From DASPWW01 sp963803425 (lineage in GTDB: Bacteria; Actinomycetota; Thermoleophilia; Solirubrobacterales; 70-9): a DNA stretch of 64,000 nt. The position numbers and the translations under genes are program-made. Below are positions 1 through 8,686 of the stretch, in pieces. Where the stretch lies: assembly GCA_963803425.1 (NCBI GenBank), contig CAWDMA010000001.1:1612001-1676000 (forward strand), given 5' to 3'. The notes under the pieces were generated by a model, which did not search any database, was not told the DNA's origin, and saw only the letters and a program-made list of their open reading frames with translations. Numbering within the stretch: position 1 is the first letter of the stretch; the number at the start of each line of letters is the position of its first letter.

Positions 1-2
1 TC

Positions 3-74
3 GGCGTCCTGTGGCACCCCGAGGAGGACTCCGCCAGCCCCGTGGTCGCGGCGCTCGTCGAGGCTGCGCGCTAG
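3..74 (+). CDS. Class I glutamine amidotransferase C-terminus (PuuD-like), partial
   Basis: Only the last 23 codons lie in the window; the gene begins to the left. They read GVLWHPEEDSASP and end in TAG. A G-V-x-W-H-P-E block carries the catalytic His and Glu of class I amidotransferases, and the W-H-P-E form is typical of the gamma-glutamyl-GABA hydrolase (PuuD) family. The genes that follow (polyamine-type ABC transporter, PuuB-like oxidase, PuuA-like ligase) fit PuuD, which removes the glutamyl group at the end of the pathway. The subfamily is inferred from context; the fold assignment is firm for such a short piece. Confidence 0.7.
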   Translation, partial: GVLWHPEEDSASPVVAALVEAAR

Positions 75-156
75 AACAACGGAACTACGGTTCGGTATTG
101 TCCCGGATGCCGTGCCGGGCGGCCCGCGGGCCGAGGACCAGGACAAGGAGAGAGGG

Positions 157-1347
157 ATGACCGGACGAGCGGATCACGAGCACCTCGGGGCGTGGAGGCG
201 GGCGCTCGTCGCGATCGGCGCGCTCAGCGTCGCGGTGGCGATCGGGGCATGCGGCGGCGACCTTGGGGGGGGCGACGGCTCAAGCGCCGACCTGCAGGTC
301 GCGAAGGCCGGACCGGCCCAGGGCGAGTTCACGATGTCGACCGGGCCGTTCTACATCGACCCGGGCAAGGGCGGCGTCGAGGGGCAGGGCGGGACCCTGG
401 ACGAGTTCCAGAAGAAGACCGGTGTGCAGGTGGACTACAAGGAGGACATCAACAGCAACGAGTCCTTCTTCGCGAAGCTCCGCCCCGATCTGGCCAACGG
501 CGACTCCGGCGGCCGCGACATCATCATCGCAACGGACTGGATGGCGAAGCGGTACGCGGACCTCGGCTACGTCCAGAAGCTCGACAAGGACGCGATCCCG
601 AACGTGGAGAAGAACCTCCTCCCCAGCCTCCAGAGCCCCGCCTTCGACCCGGACCGCTCCTACACCGTGCCGTGGGCGAGCGGGATGACGGGCCTGATCG
701 TGAACACCGACGAGGCGGACCAGATCACCTCGGTCAACGACCTGTTCGACCCCAAGTATCACGGCAAGGTGACCGTGCTCGCCGAGCTCCGCGACACGAT
801 CCCGCTGTTCCTGAAGGCGGACGGGATCGACCCCGCGGACGCGACCAAGGAGCAGTGGCTTGACACGATCCAGAAGGTGAAGGACGCGGTCGAGTCCGGC
901 CAGTTCCGCGACGTCACCGGGAACGACTACATCACCGACCTCCCCCGCGGCGACAGCGTCGCCGCGATCGGGTGGTCCGGCGACGCGGTGCAGCTCGCCC
1001 TCGACGACCCTGCGATCGAGTTCCGGATTCCGGACGAGGGCTGCATCCTGTGGTCCGACGACATGATCATCCCGGTCGGCGCCGAGAACCCGGGCGCGGC
1101 GTACGCGTTCATGAACTACGTGTACGACCCCCGGAACGCGGCCCAGATCGCGGCGTACGTGAACTACACGACGCCGGTGAAGGGCGTCCGCGAGGTGTTC
1201 GAGAAGCAGGGCGAGAAGGATCTCGCGAACAACGACCTGATCTTCCCGAGCGAGGACTTCACCTCGAATTGCTCGACCCAGCCGTCCCTCTCCGGTGACG
1301 AGGAGAAGGAGATCGAGAAGGCCTGGGCGCAGGTGGTCTCCGGCTGA
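157..1347 (+). CDS. Polyamine-type ABC transporter substrate-binding lipoprotein (PotD-like)
   Basis: Extracytoplasmic binding protein of a spermidine/putrescine-type importer. I start at ATG 157, preceded by AAGGAG about 6 bases upstream; an in-frame GTG at 112 has no such site. The 396-aa product has a signal segment ending in the lipobox-like I-G-A-C near residue 32, so it should be anchored to the membrane by a lipidated Cys. The body has the family pattern of solute-binding proteins (FTMSTGPFYIDPG early, YTVPWASGMTGLIVNT mid, FMNYVYDP late). The fused permease gene follows with no gap. The real ligand could be another amine or opine; polyamine is inferred from the flanking puu-like genes. 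No ATPase gene is visible here; it may lie to the left. Confidence 0.85.
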   Translation: MTGRADHEHLGAWRRALVAIGALSVAVAIGACGGDLGGGDGSSADLQVAKAGPAQGEFTMSTGPFYIDPGKGGVEGQGGTLDEFQKKTGVQVDYKEDINSNESFFAKLRPDLANGDSGGRDIIIATDWMAKRYADLGYVQKLDKDAIPNVEKNLLPSLQSPAFDPDRSYTVPWASGMTGLIVNTDEADQITSVNDLFDPKYHGKVTVLAELRDTIPLFLKADGIDPADATKEQWLDTIQKVKDAVESGQFRDVTGNDYITDLPRGDSVAAIGWSGDAVQLALDDPAIEFRIPDEGCILWSDDMIIPVGAENPGAAYAFMNYVYDPRNAAQIAAYVNYTTPVKGVREVFEKQGEKDLANNDLIFPSEDFTSNCSTQPSLSGDEEKEIEKAWAQVVSG

Positions 1348-3068
1348 GGAGCCGCTCCGCTCCATACCTGCTGCTCGGCCCCGGGCTGCTGTGGCTGGGC
1401 CTGTTCTTCGTCGTGCCGATGGTCTTCATGGGCGTGATCTCGCTCGAGTCGGGCTCGATCGAGGAGGGGTTCCGGTTCACCTGGCAGTTCTCGAACTTCA
1501 CCGACGGGATCGCCGACTACAAGGAGCAGTACCTGCGCTCGTTCCTGTACGGGGGGGTCGCCACGGCGCTGGCGCTGCTGATCGCGTACCCGCTCGCGTA
1601 CGCGATCGCCTTCCGTGCCGGCAGGTGGCGCGGCGTCCTGCTGCTGGCGGTGATCGCGCCGTTCTTCACCACGTATCTGATCCGCACCCTGGCGTGGCAG
1701 ACGATCCTGTTCGACCAGAGCCCGACGGTCGACTTCCTGCGGACGATCGGGATCGTCTCCGACGACGGGCGGGTGCTGGAGACCCCCGCCTCGGTGATCG
1801 CCGGGCTCACCTACAACTTCCTGCCCTTCATGATCCTGCCGATCTACGCGAACCTGGAGCGGCTCGACCAGGGGCTGATCGAGGCGGCCAGGGACCTGTA
1901 CGCGTCGGCCCGAACCGCGTTCCTGCGGGTGACGCTGCCCCTGTCGGCGCCGGGGATCGTGGCGGGGGTGCTGCTCACGTTCATCCCGGCGGTCGGGGAC
2001 TACGTGAACGCGTACTTCCTCGGCGGCCCGAACCAGGCGATGATCGGGAACGCGATCCAGGGCCAGTACCTGCAGATCGCCGACTACCCGGTCGCGGCCT
2101 CGCTCTCCTTCGTGCTGATGGCGCTGATCCTGGCCGTGGTGGTGATCTACTTCCGGCTCGCGGGCAGCGGTCCGCTGACGGGAGGCGATGACGCGGAGCC
2201 GATCGTGACGACCGCGGGGGGCCGGGTCACCAGGCCGAAGGTCGGCGGGCGGCTCGGGTGGCTGCGCGAGCGCGCGGTCGCGATCTACGCGGGGCTCGCC
2301 GTCGCCTACATGCTGATCCCGATCGGCGTGATCGCCGTGTTCTCGTTCAACGACCCGCGCGGCAACTACAACCTCACCTGGGAGGGGTTCACGATCGACC
2401 ACTGGCTCCACCCGTTCGCGCTCGGCGACCTCAGCGACGCGCTCCTCACCAGCCTCCGCCTTGCCGCCGTCTCGACCGTGATCGCAACCGCGATCGGCAC
2501 GCTGCTGGCGCTCGCCCTCGTCCGGCACCGGTTCCTCGGCCGGCGCGCCGCGAACTACCTGATCCTGGTCCCGATGGCGACGCCGGAGGTCGTGATCGGC
2601 GCGGCGCTGCTGTCGCTGTTCATCTACATGGGCATCGCGCGCGGGTTCGTGACGCTGCTGCTCGCGCACGTGATGTTCTCGATCAGCTTCGTCGTCGTGG
2701 TCGTCCGCGCACGGCTGATCGGGTTCGACCGCAACGTCGAGGAGGCCGCGGCCGACCTCGGGGCCGGGCCGGGCGCGGTGTTCCGAACGATCACCCTGCC
2801 GCTGCTCGCGCCCGCCGTGATCGCCGCCGCGCTGCTCGCGTTCGTGCTGTCGATCGACGACTTCGTCGTCTCGAACTTCAACTCGGGGACCACCGAGACC
2901 TTCCCCCTGTACATCTTCGGCGCCGCACAGCGTGGGATCCCGGTCGAGGTGAACGTGCTCGCGATGATGCTGTTCGGGCTGACCGTGATCGCGATGATCG
3001 CGACGGTGTGGCAGCAGCGCCGCGCGGAGCGGCTCGGCCGCCCGGCGCCGCGCGCCGCGCAGGGCTAG
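1344..3068 (+). CDS. Fused PotB-PotC-type ABC permease
   Basis: One uninterrupted frame holds both permease halves that are normally separate proteins. The first half has an EAA loop at EAARDLYASARTAFLRVTLP and the second at EEAAADLGAGPGAVFRTITL, each followed by further membrane segments. A hydrophilic linker of about 50 residues joins them (near 2165-2270). The start is uncertain. The first recognised alternative start is GTG 1413, but it cuts off the first membrane helix, whose coding (LLLGPGLLWLGLFFVV) begins near 1368. The frame is open back to CTG 1344, which overlaps the upstream TGA. GAGGAG lies at 1346-1351. The 3' TAG shares CTAG with the stop of the convergent iclR gene. Function: inner-membrane channel for the upstream binding protein. 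Confidence 0.85.
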   Translation: MRSRSAPYLLLGPGLLWLGLFFVVPMVFMGVISLESGSIEEGFRFTWQFSNFTDGIADYKEQYLRSFLYGGVATALALLIAYPLAYAIAFRAGRWRGVLLLAVIAPFFTTYLIRTLAWQTILFDQSPTVDFLRTIGIVSDDGRVLETPASVIAGLTYNFLPFMILPIYANLERLDQGLIEAARDLYASARTAFLRVTLPLSAPGIVAGVLLTFIPAVGDYVNAYFLGGPNQAMIGNAIQGQYLQIADYPVAASLSFVLMALILAVVVIYFRLAGSGPLTGGDDAEPIVTTAGGRVTRPKVGGRLGWLRERAVAIYAGLAVAYMLIPIGVIAVFSFNDPRGNYNLTWEGFTIDHWLHPFALGDLSDALLTSLRLAAVSTVIATAIGTLLALALVRHRFLGRRAANYLILVPMATPEVVIGAALLSLFIYMGIARGFVTLLLAHVMFSISFVVVVVRARLIGFDRNVEEAAADLGAGPGAVFRTITLPLLAPAVIAAALLAFVLSIDDFVVSNFNSGTTETFPLYIFGAAQRGIPVEVNVLAMMLFGLTVIAMIATVWQQRRAERLGRPAPRAAQG

Positions 3069-3865
3069 GAGCGGCGCGACCCCACCGGCGCCGGCAGGGC
3101 CGCGTCCCAGCCCAGATCGGCGGAGATCGCCTCGGCGGTCTCGCGGACCGCGCGGGAGTCCTCGTCGAGGCGGTCCTCCTGATAGCGAGAGGCGACGCCG
3201 GAGATCGTCAACGCCGCCACGCACCGGCCGTCGGCGTCGAACACCGGGGCGGAGATCGCAACCGCGTCCGGGACCCGCTCGCCGTGGCTGACGCCCACCA
3301 CCGAGTCAGCGATCCGGCGCAGGTCGGCGTCGAGCCCGGCGCGATCGGTGACGGTGCTCGAGGTGAGCTGGTCGAGCTCGGCGCCGCCGAGCAGCTCGTC
3401 GCGCTCGTCGGTGGGAAGGTTCGCGAGCAGCACCTTCCCGGTCGCGCCGGCGTGGGCGGGGTAGCGCTTCCCCACCTCCTGGTTCATCCGCATCTCGTGC
3501 AGGCCGTCCGCTCGCGCGACCGGGACGACGTGCACGCCGTGGAGCTCCGCCAGCACGACCGTCTCGCGACACTCGTCGCGGAGGGCATCCATGTGAGGGC
3601 GGGCGATGTCGACGACGCTGGTCACCGCCGAGGCGAGCGCCGCGGCGGAGCGCAGGAACGGGCCGAGCCGGTACTCCTCGCGCTGGGTCGGGTGCACGAG
3701 GAAGCCGTTCTCGGTCATCTCGGAAAGCGTCCGATGGAGGCTCGCGCGGCTCATCCCGCTGCCCTCGAGCAGGTCCGCGAACCCGAGCGAGTAGGCCCCC
3801 CGGTGGATGTAGCACTCCAGCACCGAGCGGACCTTCTCCACAACCGATTGCCCGTCGCGACCCAT
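3065..3865 (-). CDS. IclR-family transcriptional regulator
   Basis: The 266-aa product has an N-terminal winged helix-turn-helix (residues about 8-70, with SLGFADLLEGSGMSRASLHR as the DNA-reading part) and a C-terminal effector-binding domain containing GATGKVLLANLP and ISAPVFDADGRCVAALTISG, both typical of IclR proteins. It starts at ATG 3865. It follows the CaiB gene on the same strand at about 30 bases and probably regulates this amine-catabolism cluster in response to a pathway intermediate. The effector cannot be read from the sequence. Its stop and that of the convergent permease gene share one CTAG. Confidence 0.9.
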   Translation of the reverse strand: MGRDGQSVVEKVRSVLECYIHRGAYSLGFADLLEGSGMSRASLHRTLSEMTENGFLVHPTQREEYRLGPFLRSAAALASAVTSVVDIARPHMDALRDECRETVVLAELHGVHVVPVARADGLHEMRMNQEVGKRYPAHAGATGKVLLANLPTDERDELLGGAELDQLTSSTVTDRAGLDADLRRIADSVVGVSHGERVPDAVAISAPVFDADGRCVAALTISGVASRYQEDRLDEDSRAVRETAEAISADLGWDAALPAPVGSRRS

Positions 3866-3898
3866 GGCCCGATTATCCCGGGGAGGCGGACGCTCGCC

Positions 3899-5152
3899 CT
3901 AGGTGCTGGCCGCCTGCGCGGCGCCCGGGGGCGGCGGCCCCGCCGGCGCCGGCGCCTCGGGGGTGTGGATGACGCCCGCGGCGGCCAGCTCCGCGAGCCG
4001 GCCGGGCTCGAGCGACAGGTACTCGGCAAGCACTGTCGCTGTGTCCTGCCCCAGCCGCTGTGCAGGTGCCAGCACATCCGGGTTGAACTGGCTCAGCGGT
4101 GAGCGGGCGAACCGCACCCCGTCGATCTCGTCGATCAACCCGAGCTCGGCGACCTGCGGGTCCTCCACCCCGCGTGCGGCCTCCCGCACCGGCGCCACCA
4201 GCACCCCGGCGTCCTTCAGCCGCGCCACGACCTCGGCGCTCGTCAACGGCGAGATCACGTCCGCGATCGCCTCATCGACGAGCTCCCGATTGGCGACCCG
4301 GGCGTCGTTCGTCGCCGCGCGCTCGTCGGCCCGAAGGTGGTCGATCTCGAACGCCTCGCACAGCCGCTCCCACATCAGCTCGTTGATCGCGCCGAGCACG
4401 ACGTATCCGTCGGTCGCCTCGAATGCCGAGTACGGGACGATCGAGGGGTGGCCGCTCCCCCACCGGCCGCCCTGGCTGCGCGGGTCGACGCTGGCGGACG
4501 CGATCACGGTCGCGAGGCAGCTGAACGCCATCGCGTACAGCGGGAACTCCAGCGCGCGTCCCCGCCCGGTCCGCGCTCGCTCCAGTGCCGCGGCCAACAC
4601 GCCGCTGACCAGCGCCACACCGGTGGCGATGTCGACCATCGCGACCCCGAACCGGACCGGCGGTCCGTCCGGCGTCCCCATCATCGCCATCAGCCCGGTC
4701 TCCGCCTCGACGATCACCTCCGTCCCCGCCTCGGCCGCCTTCGGGCCGCGGGACCCGAACCCGGTGATCGAGGCGTAGATCAGCTTCGGGTTGGCGGCCG
4801 CGAGCGATTCGTAGTCCGTCCCCAGCCGCTCCGTCACCCCCGGGCGGAAGTTCTCGATCACGACGTCCACGCGCGCCGCGAGCTCGCGGAGCAGCTCCCG
4901 GCCGCGCTCGTCGCCCAGCTCGATCGCGACGCTGCGCTTGCCGCGGTTGACCGCGGCGAAGTAGGTGCTCATCCCGTCAAGGAACGGCGGTCCCCAGGAC
5001 CGGGTGTCGTCGCCGCTCCCGGGTCGCTCCACCTTCACCACCTCCGCGCCGAGGTCGGCGAGCAGCATCGAGGCGTACGGCCCGGACAGGATCCGGGTCA
5101 GGTCGAGGACCCTAAAGCCCGCCAGCGGGGCACCGGCGGCGGCCGTGGACAT
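3899..5152 (-). CDS. CaiB/BaiF (class III) CoA-transferase family protein
   Basis: The 417-aa product moves CoA between carboxylic acids in this family. It shows the N-terminal signature RVLDLTRILSGPYASMLLAD, LGAEVVKVE, the NRGKRSVAIEL motif, and DVVIENFRPG. The catalytic aspartate is probably D174 in MVDIATG, aligned with the formyl-CoA transferase nucleophile. The C-terminal 25 residues are Ala/Pro rich. It starts at ATG 5152 and lies between the PuuB-like oxidase and the IclR gene on one strand, so it is probably co-transcribed with them. Its substrate may be an acid produced from the amine after oxidation and deglutamylation; that is inference. Alternative: an acyl-CoA racemase of the same fold. 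Confidence 0.88.
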   Translation of the reverse strand: MSTAAAGAPLAGFRVLDLTRILSGPYASMLLADLGAEVVKVERPGSGDDTRSWGPPFLDGMSTYFAAVNRGKRSVAIELGDERGRELLRELAARVDVVIENFRPGVTERLGTDYESLAAANPKLIYASITGFGSRGPKAAEAGTEVIVEAETGLMAMMGTPDGPPVRFGVAMVDIATGVALVSGVLAAALERARTGRGRALEFPLYAMAFSCLATVIASASVDPRSQGGRWGSGHPSIVPYSAFEATDGYVVLGAINELMWERLCEAFEIDHLRADERAATNDARVANRELVDEAIADVISPLTSAEVVARLKDAGVLVAPVREAARGVEDPQVAELGLIDEIDGVRFARSPLSQFNPDVLAPAQRLGQDTATVLAEYLSLEPGRLAELAAAGVIHTPEAPAPAGPPPPGAAQAAST

Positions 5153-5194
5153 CGGGCGATAATACCGGAACGCTGTTTCTGCTTTAGCCGCCCG

Positions 5195-6589
5195 CTAGCG
5201 CCCGATGTGGAACCCGAGCCGGCGCGGCATCTCGGCGATCAGCTCCGTGAGCAGGCCCGGCCGAAGCCCGGCGTCCTCGCGTCGCTCGCGGCGCAGAAGC
5301 GCACCCCGGACGACACCGCCCCCGATATACCGAAGCGGCTCCGGCGGCACCGGCGCGTGCGGCGGCTCGACCAGCGCCAGCCGGGTCAGATCGGTGCGCT
5401 CGTCGAGCGCCAGGTCCGCCAGGATCCGGCCGGCGAGGTGCGCCTGCCCGACGCCGTTCCCGGTGAACCCGTACACGTAGTGGACCCGCTCCCCGGCGAG
5501 CGATCCGACCACCGCGTGATGGAGCGGCGACACGTCCACCGGTCCCCCCCAGGCGTGGGTGATGCGGCGCCCGCGGAGCTCCGGGAAGATCGCCACCAGG
5601 TCGCTCCGGACCTTGGCGCTGATCCGCGGGTCGTGCTCGATCCGTCCCCCGAGGCGGGCGCCGAACGCCACCCTCCCCCCGCCCCACCCGAAGGCGATCC
5701 GGCCGTCCGGCGTGGTCCGGAAGTAGTTCACGTAGGTGGCGGCGGTCGAGATCGCCTCGCCGCCGGTCCATCCGATCCGCTCCAGCACGTCGGGGACGGG
5801 CTCGGTGATCACCATGTGGGTGGAGGTGACGGCGAGCCTGCCGCGCAGCGGGCGAAACCCGGCGGCGGCGGGCCCGACGGCGACGACTGCAGCGCCCGCA
5901 TCCACCCGGCCGCGCGCCGTCTCGATGGATACCCCGCCGGGCCGGGCCGCGATCCGCCGCGCCCCGCTGCACTCGTGCACGCAGACGCCCTCGTCGACGA
6001 GCGCGTCGCGGAGCCCAAGGGCCAGACGCGCCGGTTGCACGGTCGCCGTCTCGGGCATGATCGCCCCGGCGCCGAGCCGCGGCGAGGAGCACCGCTCCGC
6101 CACCTGCTCCGCGCTCAGCGCGCTGTAACGGTGCGGCTGTCCGAGCCGCTCGCAGGCCTCGATTGACGGCGTCCACCGACCCTGCTGGGCCGCGCTCGCC
6201 GCGACCTTCAGGTGACCCGCCTGGCGATACCACACGTCGACCCCCCGCTCCGCCGCCCACTCCCCGATCGCATCCAGCGAGGCCGACGCCTCCCCACACA
6301 CCGCGAGCGCCGCCCGCTCGCCGAACAGCTCCACGAGCTGGGCGCTGTGGTGCCACAGGGCGTTCGCGAACCCGGCGTTCCGCCCGCTCGGGCCCTCGCC
6401 GCAGCGCCCCGCCTCGAGCACGATCACCCGCGCGTCCGGCGCCCGCTCCCGGATCGCCGCCGCGGTCCACAGCCCGGCGTACCCGCCGCCGATCACGACG
6501 ACGTCCGCGCTCGTGTCGCCGAGCAGGGGCTCGGTCGGGACCGACGGCCCGGCCTCGTGCAGCCAGTAGACGTTCGTCTGCCGCTCCAA
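5195..6589 (-). CDS. FAD-dependent amine oxidase, DAO family (PuuB-like)
   Basis: The product has an FAD-binding Rossmann motif (VVVIGGGYAGLWTAAAIRER) close to the N-terminus, a GRNAGF segment as in gamma-glutamylputrescine oxidase, and the C-terminal GFTGNGVG that contacts FAD. The starting residues LERQTNVYWLHEAG resemble PuuB-type proteins. I prefer TTG 6589 (464 aa). An in-frame GTG at 6661 would add 24 residues but abuts the divergent gene at 6664 and would run through the AT-rich promoter-like stretch at 6611-6620. Predicted role: oxidative deamination of a gamma-glutamylated amine to its aldehyde with release of H2O2. It leads the run that continues into the CaiB and IclR genes. Confidence 0.85.
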   Translation of the reverse strand: MERQTNVYWLHEAGPSVPTEPLLGDTSADVVVIGGGYAGLWTAAAIRERAPDARVIVLEAGRCGEGPSGRNAGFANALWHHSAQLVELFGERAALAVCGEASASLDAIGEWAAERGVDVWYRQAGHLKVAASAAQQGRWTPSIEACERLGQPHRYSALSAEQVAERCSSPRLGAGAIMPETATVQPARLALGLRDALVDEGVCVHECSGARRIAARPGGVSIETARGRVDAGAAVVAVGPAAAGFRPLRGRLAVTSTHMVITEPVPDVLERIGWTGGEAISTAATYVNYFRTTPDGRIAFGWGGGRVAFGARLGGRIEHDPRISAKVRSDLVAIFPELRGRRITHAWGGPVDVSPLHHAVVGSLAGERVHYVYGFTGNGVGQAHLAGRILADLALDERTDLTRLALVEPPHAPVPPEPLRYIGGGVVRGALLRRERREDAGLRPGLLTELIAEMPRRLGFHIGR

Positions 6590-6610
6590 TCTCAGAACCC
6601 AGTTCCGGGA

Positions 6611-6620
6611 TATATATGAT
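6611..6620. promoter_or_regulatory. AT-rich promoter-like patch between divergent puu-like genes
   Basis: TATATATGAT is a marked AT-rich island in very GC-rich DNA, lying between the divergent oxidase and SCP2-like genes. It contains TATGAT on the + strand and a similar -10-like string on the other. No clear -35 is visible. It is the natural place for two back-to-back promoters and for IclR binding. Confidence 0.4.
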
Positions 6621-6663
6621 CGCGCCGTGAGCGCATCCTTGGACCGCGGATAGGCTCGCACCC

Positions 6664-7311
6664 TTGAGGGAGCCGGACAGCGCCGCGGGAGTCGTGGTCT
6701 CGGTGGAGGACGATGCTCCTCCGTTCGTGCGGGCGGTGGCGGCAGACCTGCTCGAGGCGCTCACGGATCCGGGTTTCGCAACAGCCACGCGTGCGGTCAG
6801 CGGAACCGCGTCGATCCGCTCCGCCGTCACCCCTGAGGCGGCCGCCGTGATCGTCGACGACGGCCGGATCGAGATCGCCGCCGGTCCCGGCGCCGAGCGG
6901 CCGGGCGTGACCGCGACGATCGACCAGCCGGGCAGCCCGGGCGCCGCGATCGAAGGCGACGGGGATCTGGCCGAGTGGACCGCGCGCCTGCTCGACCCCC
7001 CGCTGCCGAGCTGGGAAAGCGCCGCGGAGCGGTTCTGGGAGGTGCTCTCGAGCAGGCCCGGCGGACCGGACGGGCTGCTCGTCGTCGAGCTCGACGAGGG
7101 CGGGCAGCGTCGCTTCGGTCGCGAGGGCGGCCGCACATGTGAGCTGCACGGGGCGGCGCCGGGGCTGGTCAGGATGCTGACCGGGCGAGCGTCGGCGATC
7201 GAGGCCGCCTTCGAGGGCGAGATCCACCTCCGCGGCACCTTCCCGGACCTCTCCACCCTGAGCGGCGCCGGGTACGCGATCCGGTACGGACACGGGATGC
7301 CCGATGGCTGA
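6664..7311 (+). CDS. SCP2-like lipid/ligand-binding domain protein (uncertain)
   Basis: The 215-aa product has no signal peptide or membrane segment. The C-terminal third (LVRMLTGRASAIEAAFEGEI, then HLRGTFPDL) resembles the end of sterol-carrier-protein-2 folds, where a short helix lines a hydrophobic tunnel. The first half (AAVIVDDGRIEIAAG) could be a second diverged copy. The TTG start has no clear ribosome site, so an internal start is possible. Its stop overlaps the start of the glutamine-synthetase-like gene by 8 bases, which implies translational coupling and a shared job. The family call is tentative; catalytic residues cannot be identified. Confidence 0.5.
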   Translation: MREPDSAAGVVVSVEDDAPPFVRAVAADLLEALTDPGFATATRAVSGTASIRSAVTPEAAAVIVDDGRIEIAAGPGAERPGVTATIDQPGSPGAAIEGDGDLAEWTARLLDPPLPSWESAAERFWEVLSSRPGGPDGLLVVELDEGGQRRFGREGGRTCELHGAAPGLVRMLTGRASAIEAAFEGEIHLRGTFPDLSTLSGAGYAIRYGHGMPDG

Positions 7312-8674
7312 CGCCGGCGCCCACAGGTGGCTCGCCGACAACGGCGTGCGCACCGTCCGGGCGATCGCGACCAACCACGACGGCCTCGTGCTGGGCAAGC
7401 ACATGTCCGTGCCGAAGTTCCTGTCCGCGCTCGAGCACGGCTCGGCGGTCGCGGACACCGCGTTCGGCGTCGATCCCTCCGGAGAGGTGTCGCTGGGCTG
7501 GGACTGGGGCCCGTGGCGGGGTGAGGTCGCGGACATCATCCTCCGCCCGGACGCCGCGACGCTCGTCGTGGATCCGAACATGCCGGGATGGGCCTCCGCG
7601 GTGTGCGACTTCACCGACATGGACGGCAACCCGCTGCCGCCGTGTCCCCGCGGCCTCCTGAAGCGGATGGTGGAACGGCTCGGCGGGCTCGGCTACGAGG
7701 CGGCCGTCGGGCCCGAGATCGAGTTCATGGCGTTCGAGCAGTCGATCCAGGAGGCGCGGACGCAGGGCTACTCGGAGCTCACCCCGCTCGGAGGCAGCGG
7801 CCGGGTCACCTACCTGATCACGCGCTCCCGCGACCTTGCGGAGCTGGTCGACGCCGCAAGCCGACGGCTCGACGGGCTCGGGATCGAGTGGGAGTACTGG
7901 TCGAGCGAGACCGCGCCCGGACAGGTGGAGATCAACCTCGCCCCGGCGGACCCGGTCACCTGCGCGGACAACATCGCGCGGACGAAGCTGGCGGTGCGGG
8001 AGGTGGCCGCCGAGCTCGACCGCAGCGTCACCTTCATGGCGTACGGGATCGACGCGCACCTCGGGGGCGGGATGCACGTCAACCTTTCGCTCTCCCGCGA
8101 CGGCGGCAATGCATTCCATCGCGACGCCGGGGGCCACACCGAGACGCTGCGGCGGTGGGTCGCCGGGATGCTGGCGACGATGCCCGGGGCGATGTCGTTC
8201 CTGTCCCCCACGGTGAACTCCTACCGGCGGCTGATCGACATCACCGGCCCCCCGACCACGGTCACCTGGGGCGAGGACAACAAGTCGGTCGCGGTGCGGA
8301 CGGTCACACGCGAGCCGGGCTCGAGCCGGATCGAGCACCGGGTGCCCTCATCCGACGTGAACCCCTATCTGGCGCTCGCCTCGATCCTCGCCGGCGGGAT
8401 CGTCGGGCTCGAGGACGAGCTCGAGCCTCCTTCCCAGTTCGAGGGGATGGCGTGGTCGCTGCCGCCCGGCACCGTGCCGCTGCTCCCAGGCTCGCTGCAA
8501 AAGGCGATCGCGGCGCTGCGGGCCGACGAGCGGCTCGCCGGCGTGCTGGGGCGCGAGTCCGTCGAGTACTGGATCGGGAGCCGCGAGTGGGAGTGGCTGC
8601 GCTTCCACACCGGGGGCGGCGATCCGGCCGCGGTGAACGGGTTCGAGCTGGAGCGCTACTTCGAGCAGGCGTGA
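7304..8674 (+). CDS. Glutamine-synthetase-family ligase (gamma-glutamyl-amine synthetase, PuuA-like)
   Basis: The 456-aa product is shorter than housekeeping GlnA and joins glutamate to an amine using ATP. Visible family motifs: GPEIEFMAFEQ (metal-binding Glu), GQVEINLAPADP, GGMHVNLSLS (metal His), NSYRRLIDITGPP, and the C-terminal SSRIEHRVPSSDVNPYLALA with the glutamate-site Arg. The N-terminal NHDGLVLGKHM replaces the usual beta-grasp start. With the PuuB-like oxidase and the PuuD-like tail, this gives three of the enzymes of a Puu-type pathway. The ATG lies inside the upstream gene. The next gene follows after 12 bases with a good GAGGAGG site. Confidence 0.88.
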   Translation: MADAGAHRWLADNGVRTVRAIATNHDGLVLGKHMSVPKFLSALEHGSAVADTAFGVDPSGEVSLGWDWGPWRGEVADIILRPDAATLVVDPNMPGWASAVCDFTDMDGNPLPPCPRGLLKRMVERLGGLGYEAAVGPEIEFMAFEQSIQEARTQGYSELTPLGGSGRVTYLITRSRDLAELVDAASRRLDGLGIEWEYWSSETAPGQVEINLAPADPVTCADNIARTKLAVREVAAELDRSVTFMAYGIDAHLGGGMHVNLSLSRDGGNAFHRDAGGHTETLRRWVAGMLATMPGAMSFLSPTVNSYRRLIDITGPPTTVTWGEDNKSVAVRTVTREPGSSRIEHRVPSSDVNPYLALASILAGGIVGLEDELEPPSQFEGMAWSLPPGTVPLLPGSLQKAIAALRADERLAGVLGRESVEYWIGSREWEWLRFHTGGGDPAAVNGFELERYFEQA

Positions 8675-8686
8675 GAGGAGGTTCCG

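Noticed and set aside
1164..3224. Very long open frame on the minus strand across the permease gene, rich in Arg, His and Asp
   Set aside because: Typical mirror of a high-GC coding frame; no family motif, and the + strand has two clear permease halves.
5184..7256. Long minus-strand frame covering parts of two divergent genes
   Set aside because: Low-complexity Arg/Ala/Gly translation without motifs; true genes lie in other frames.
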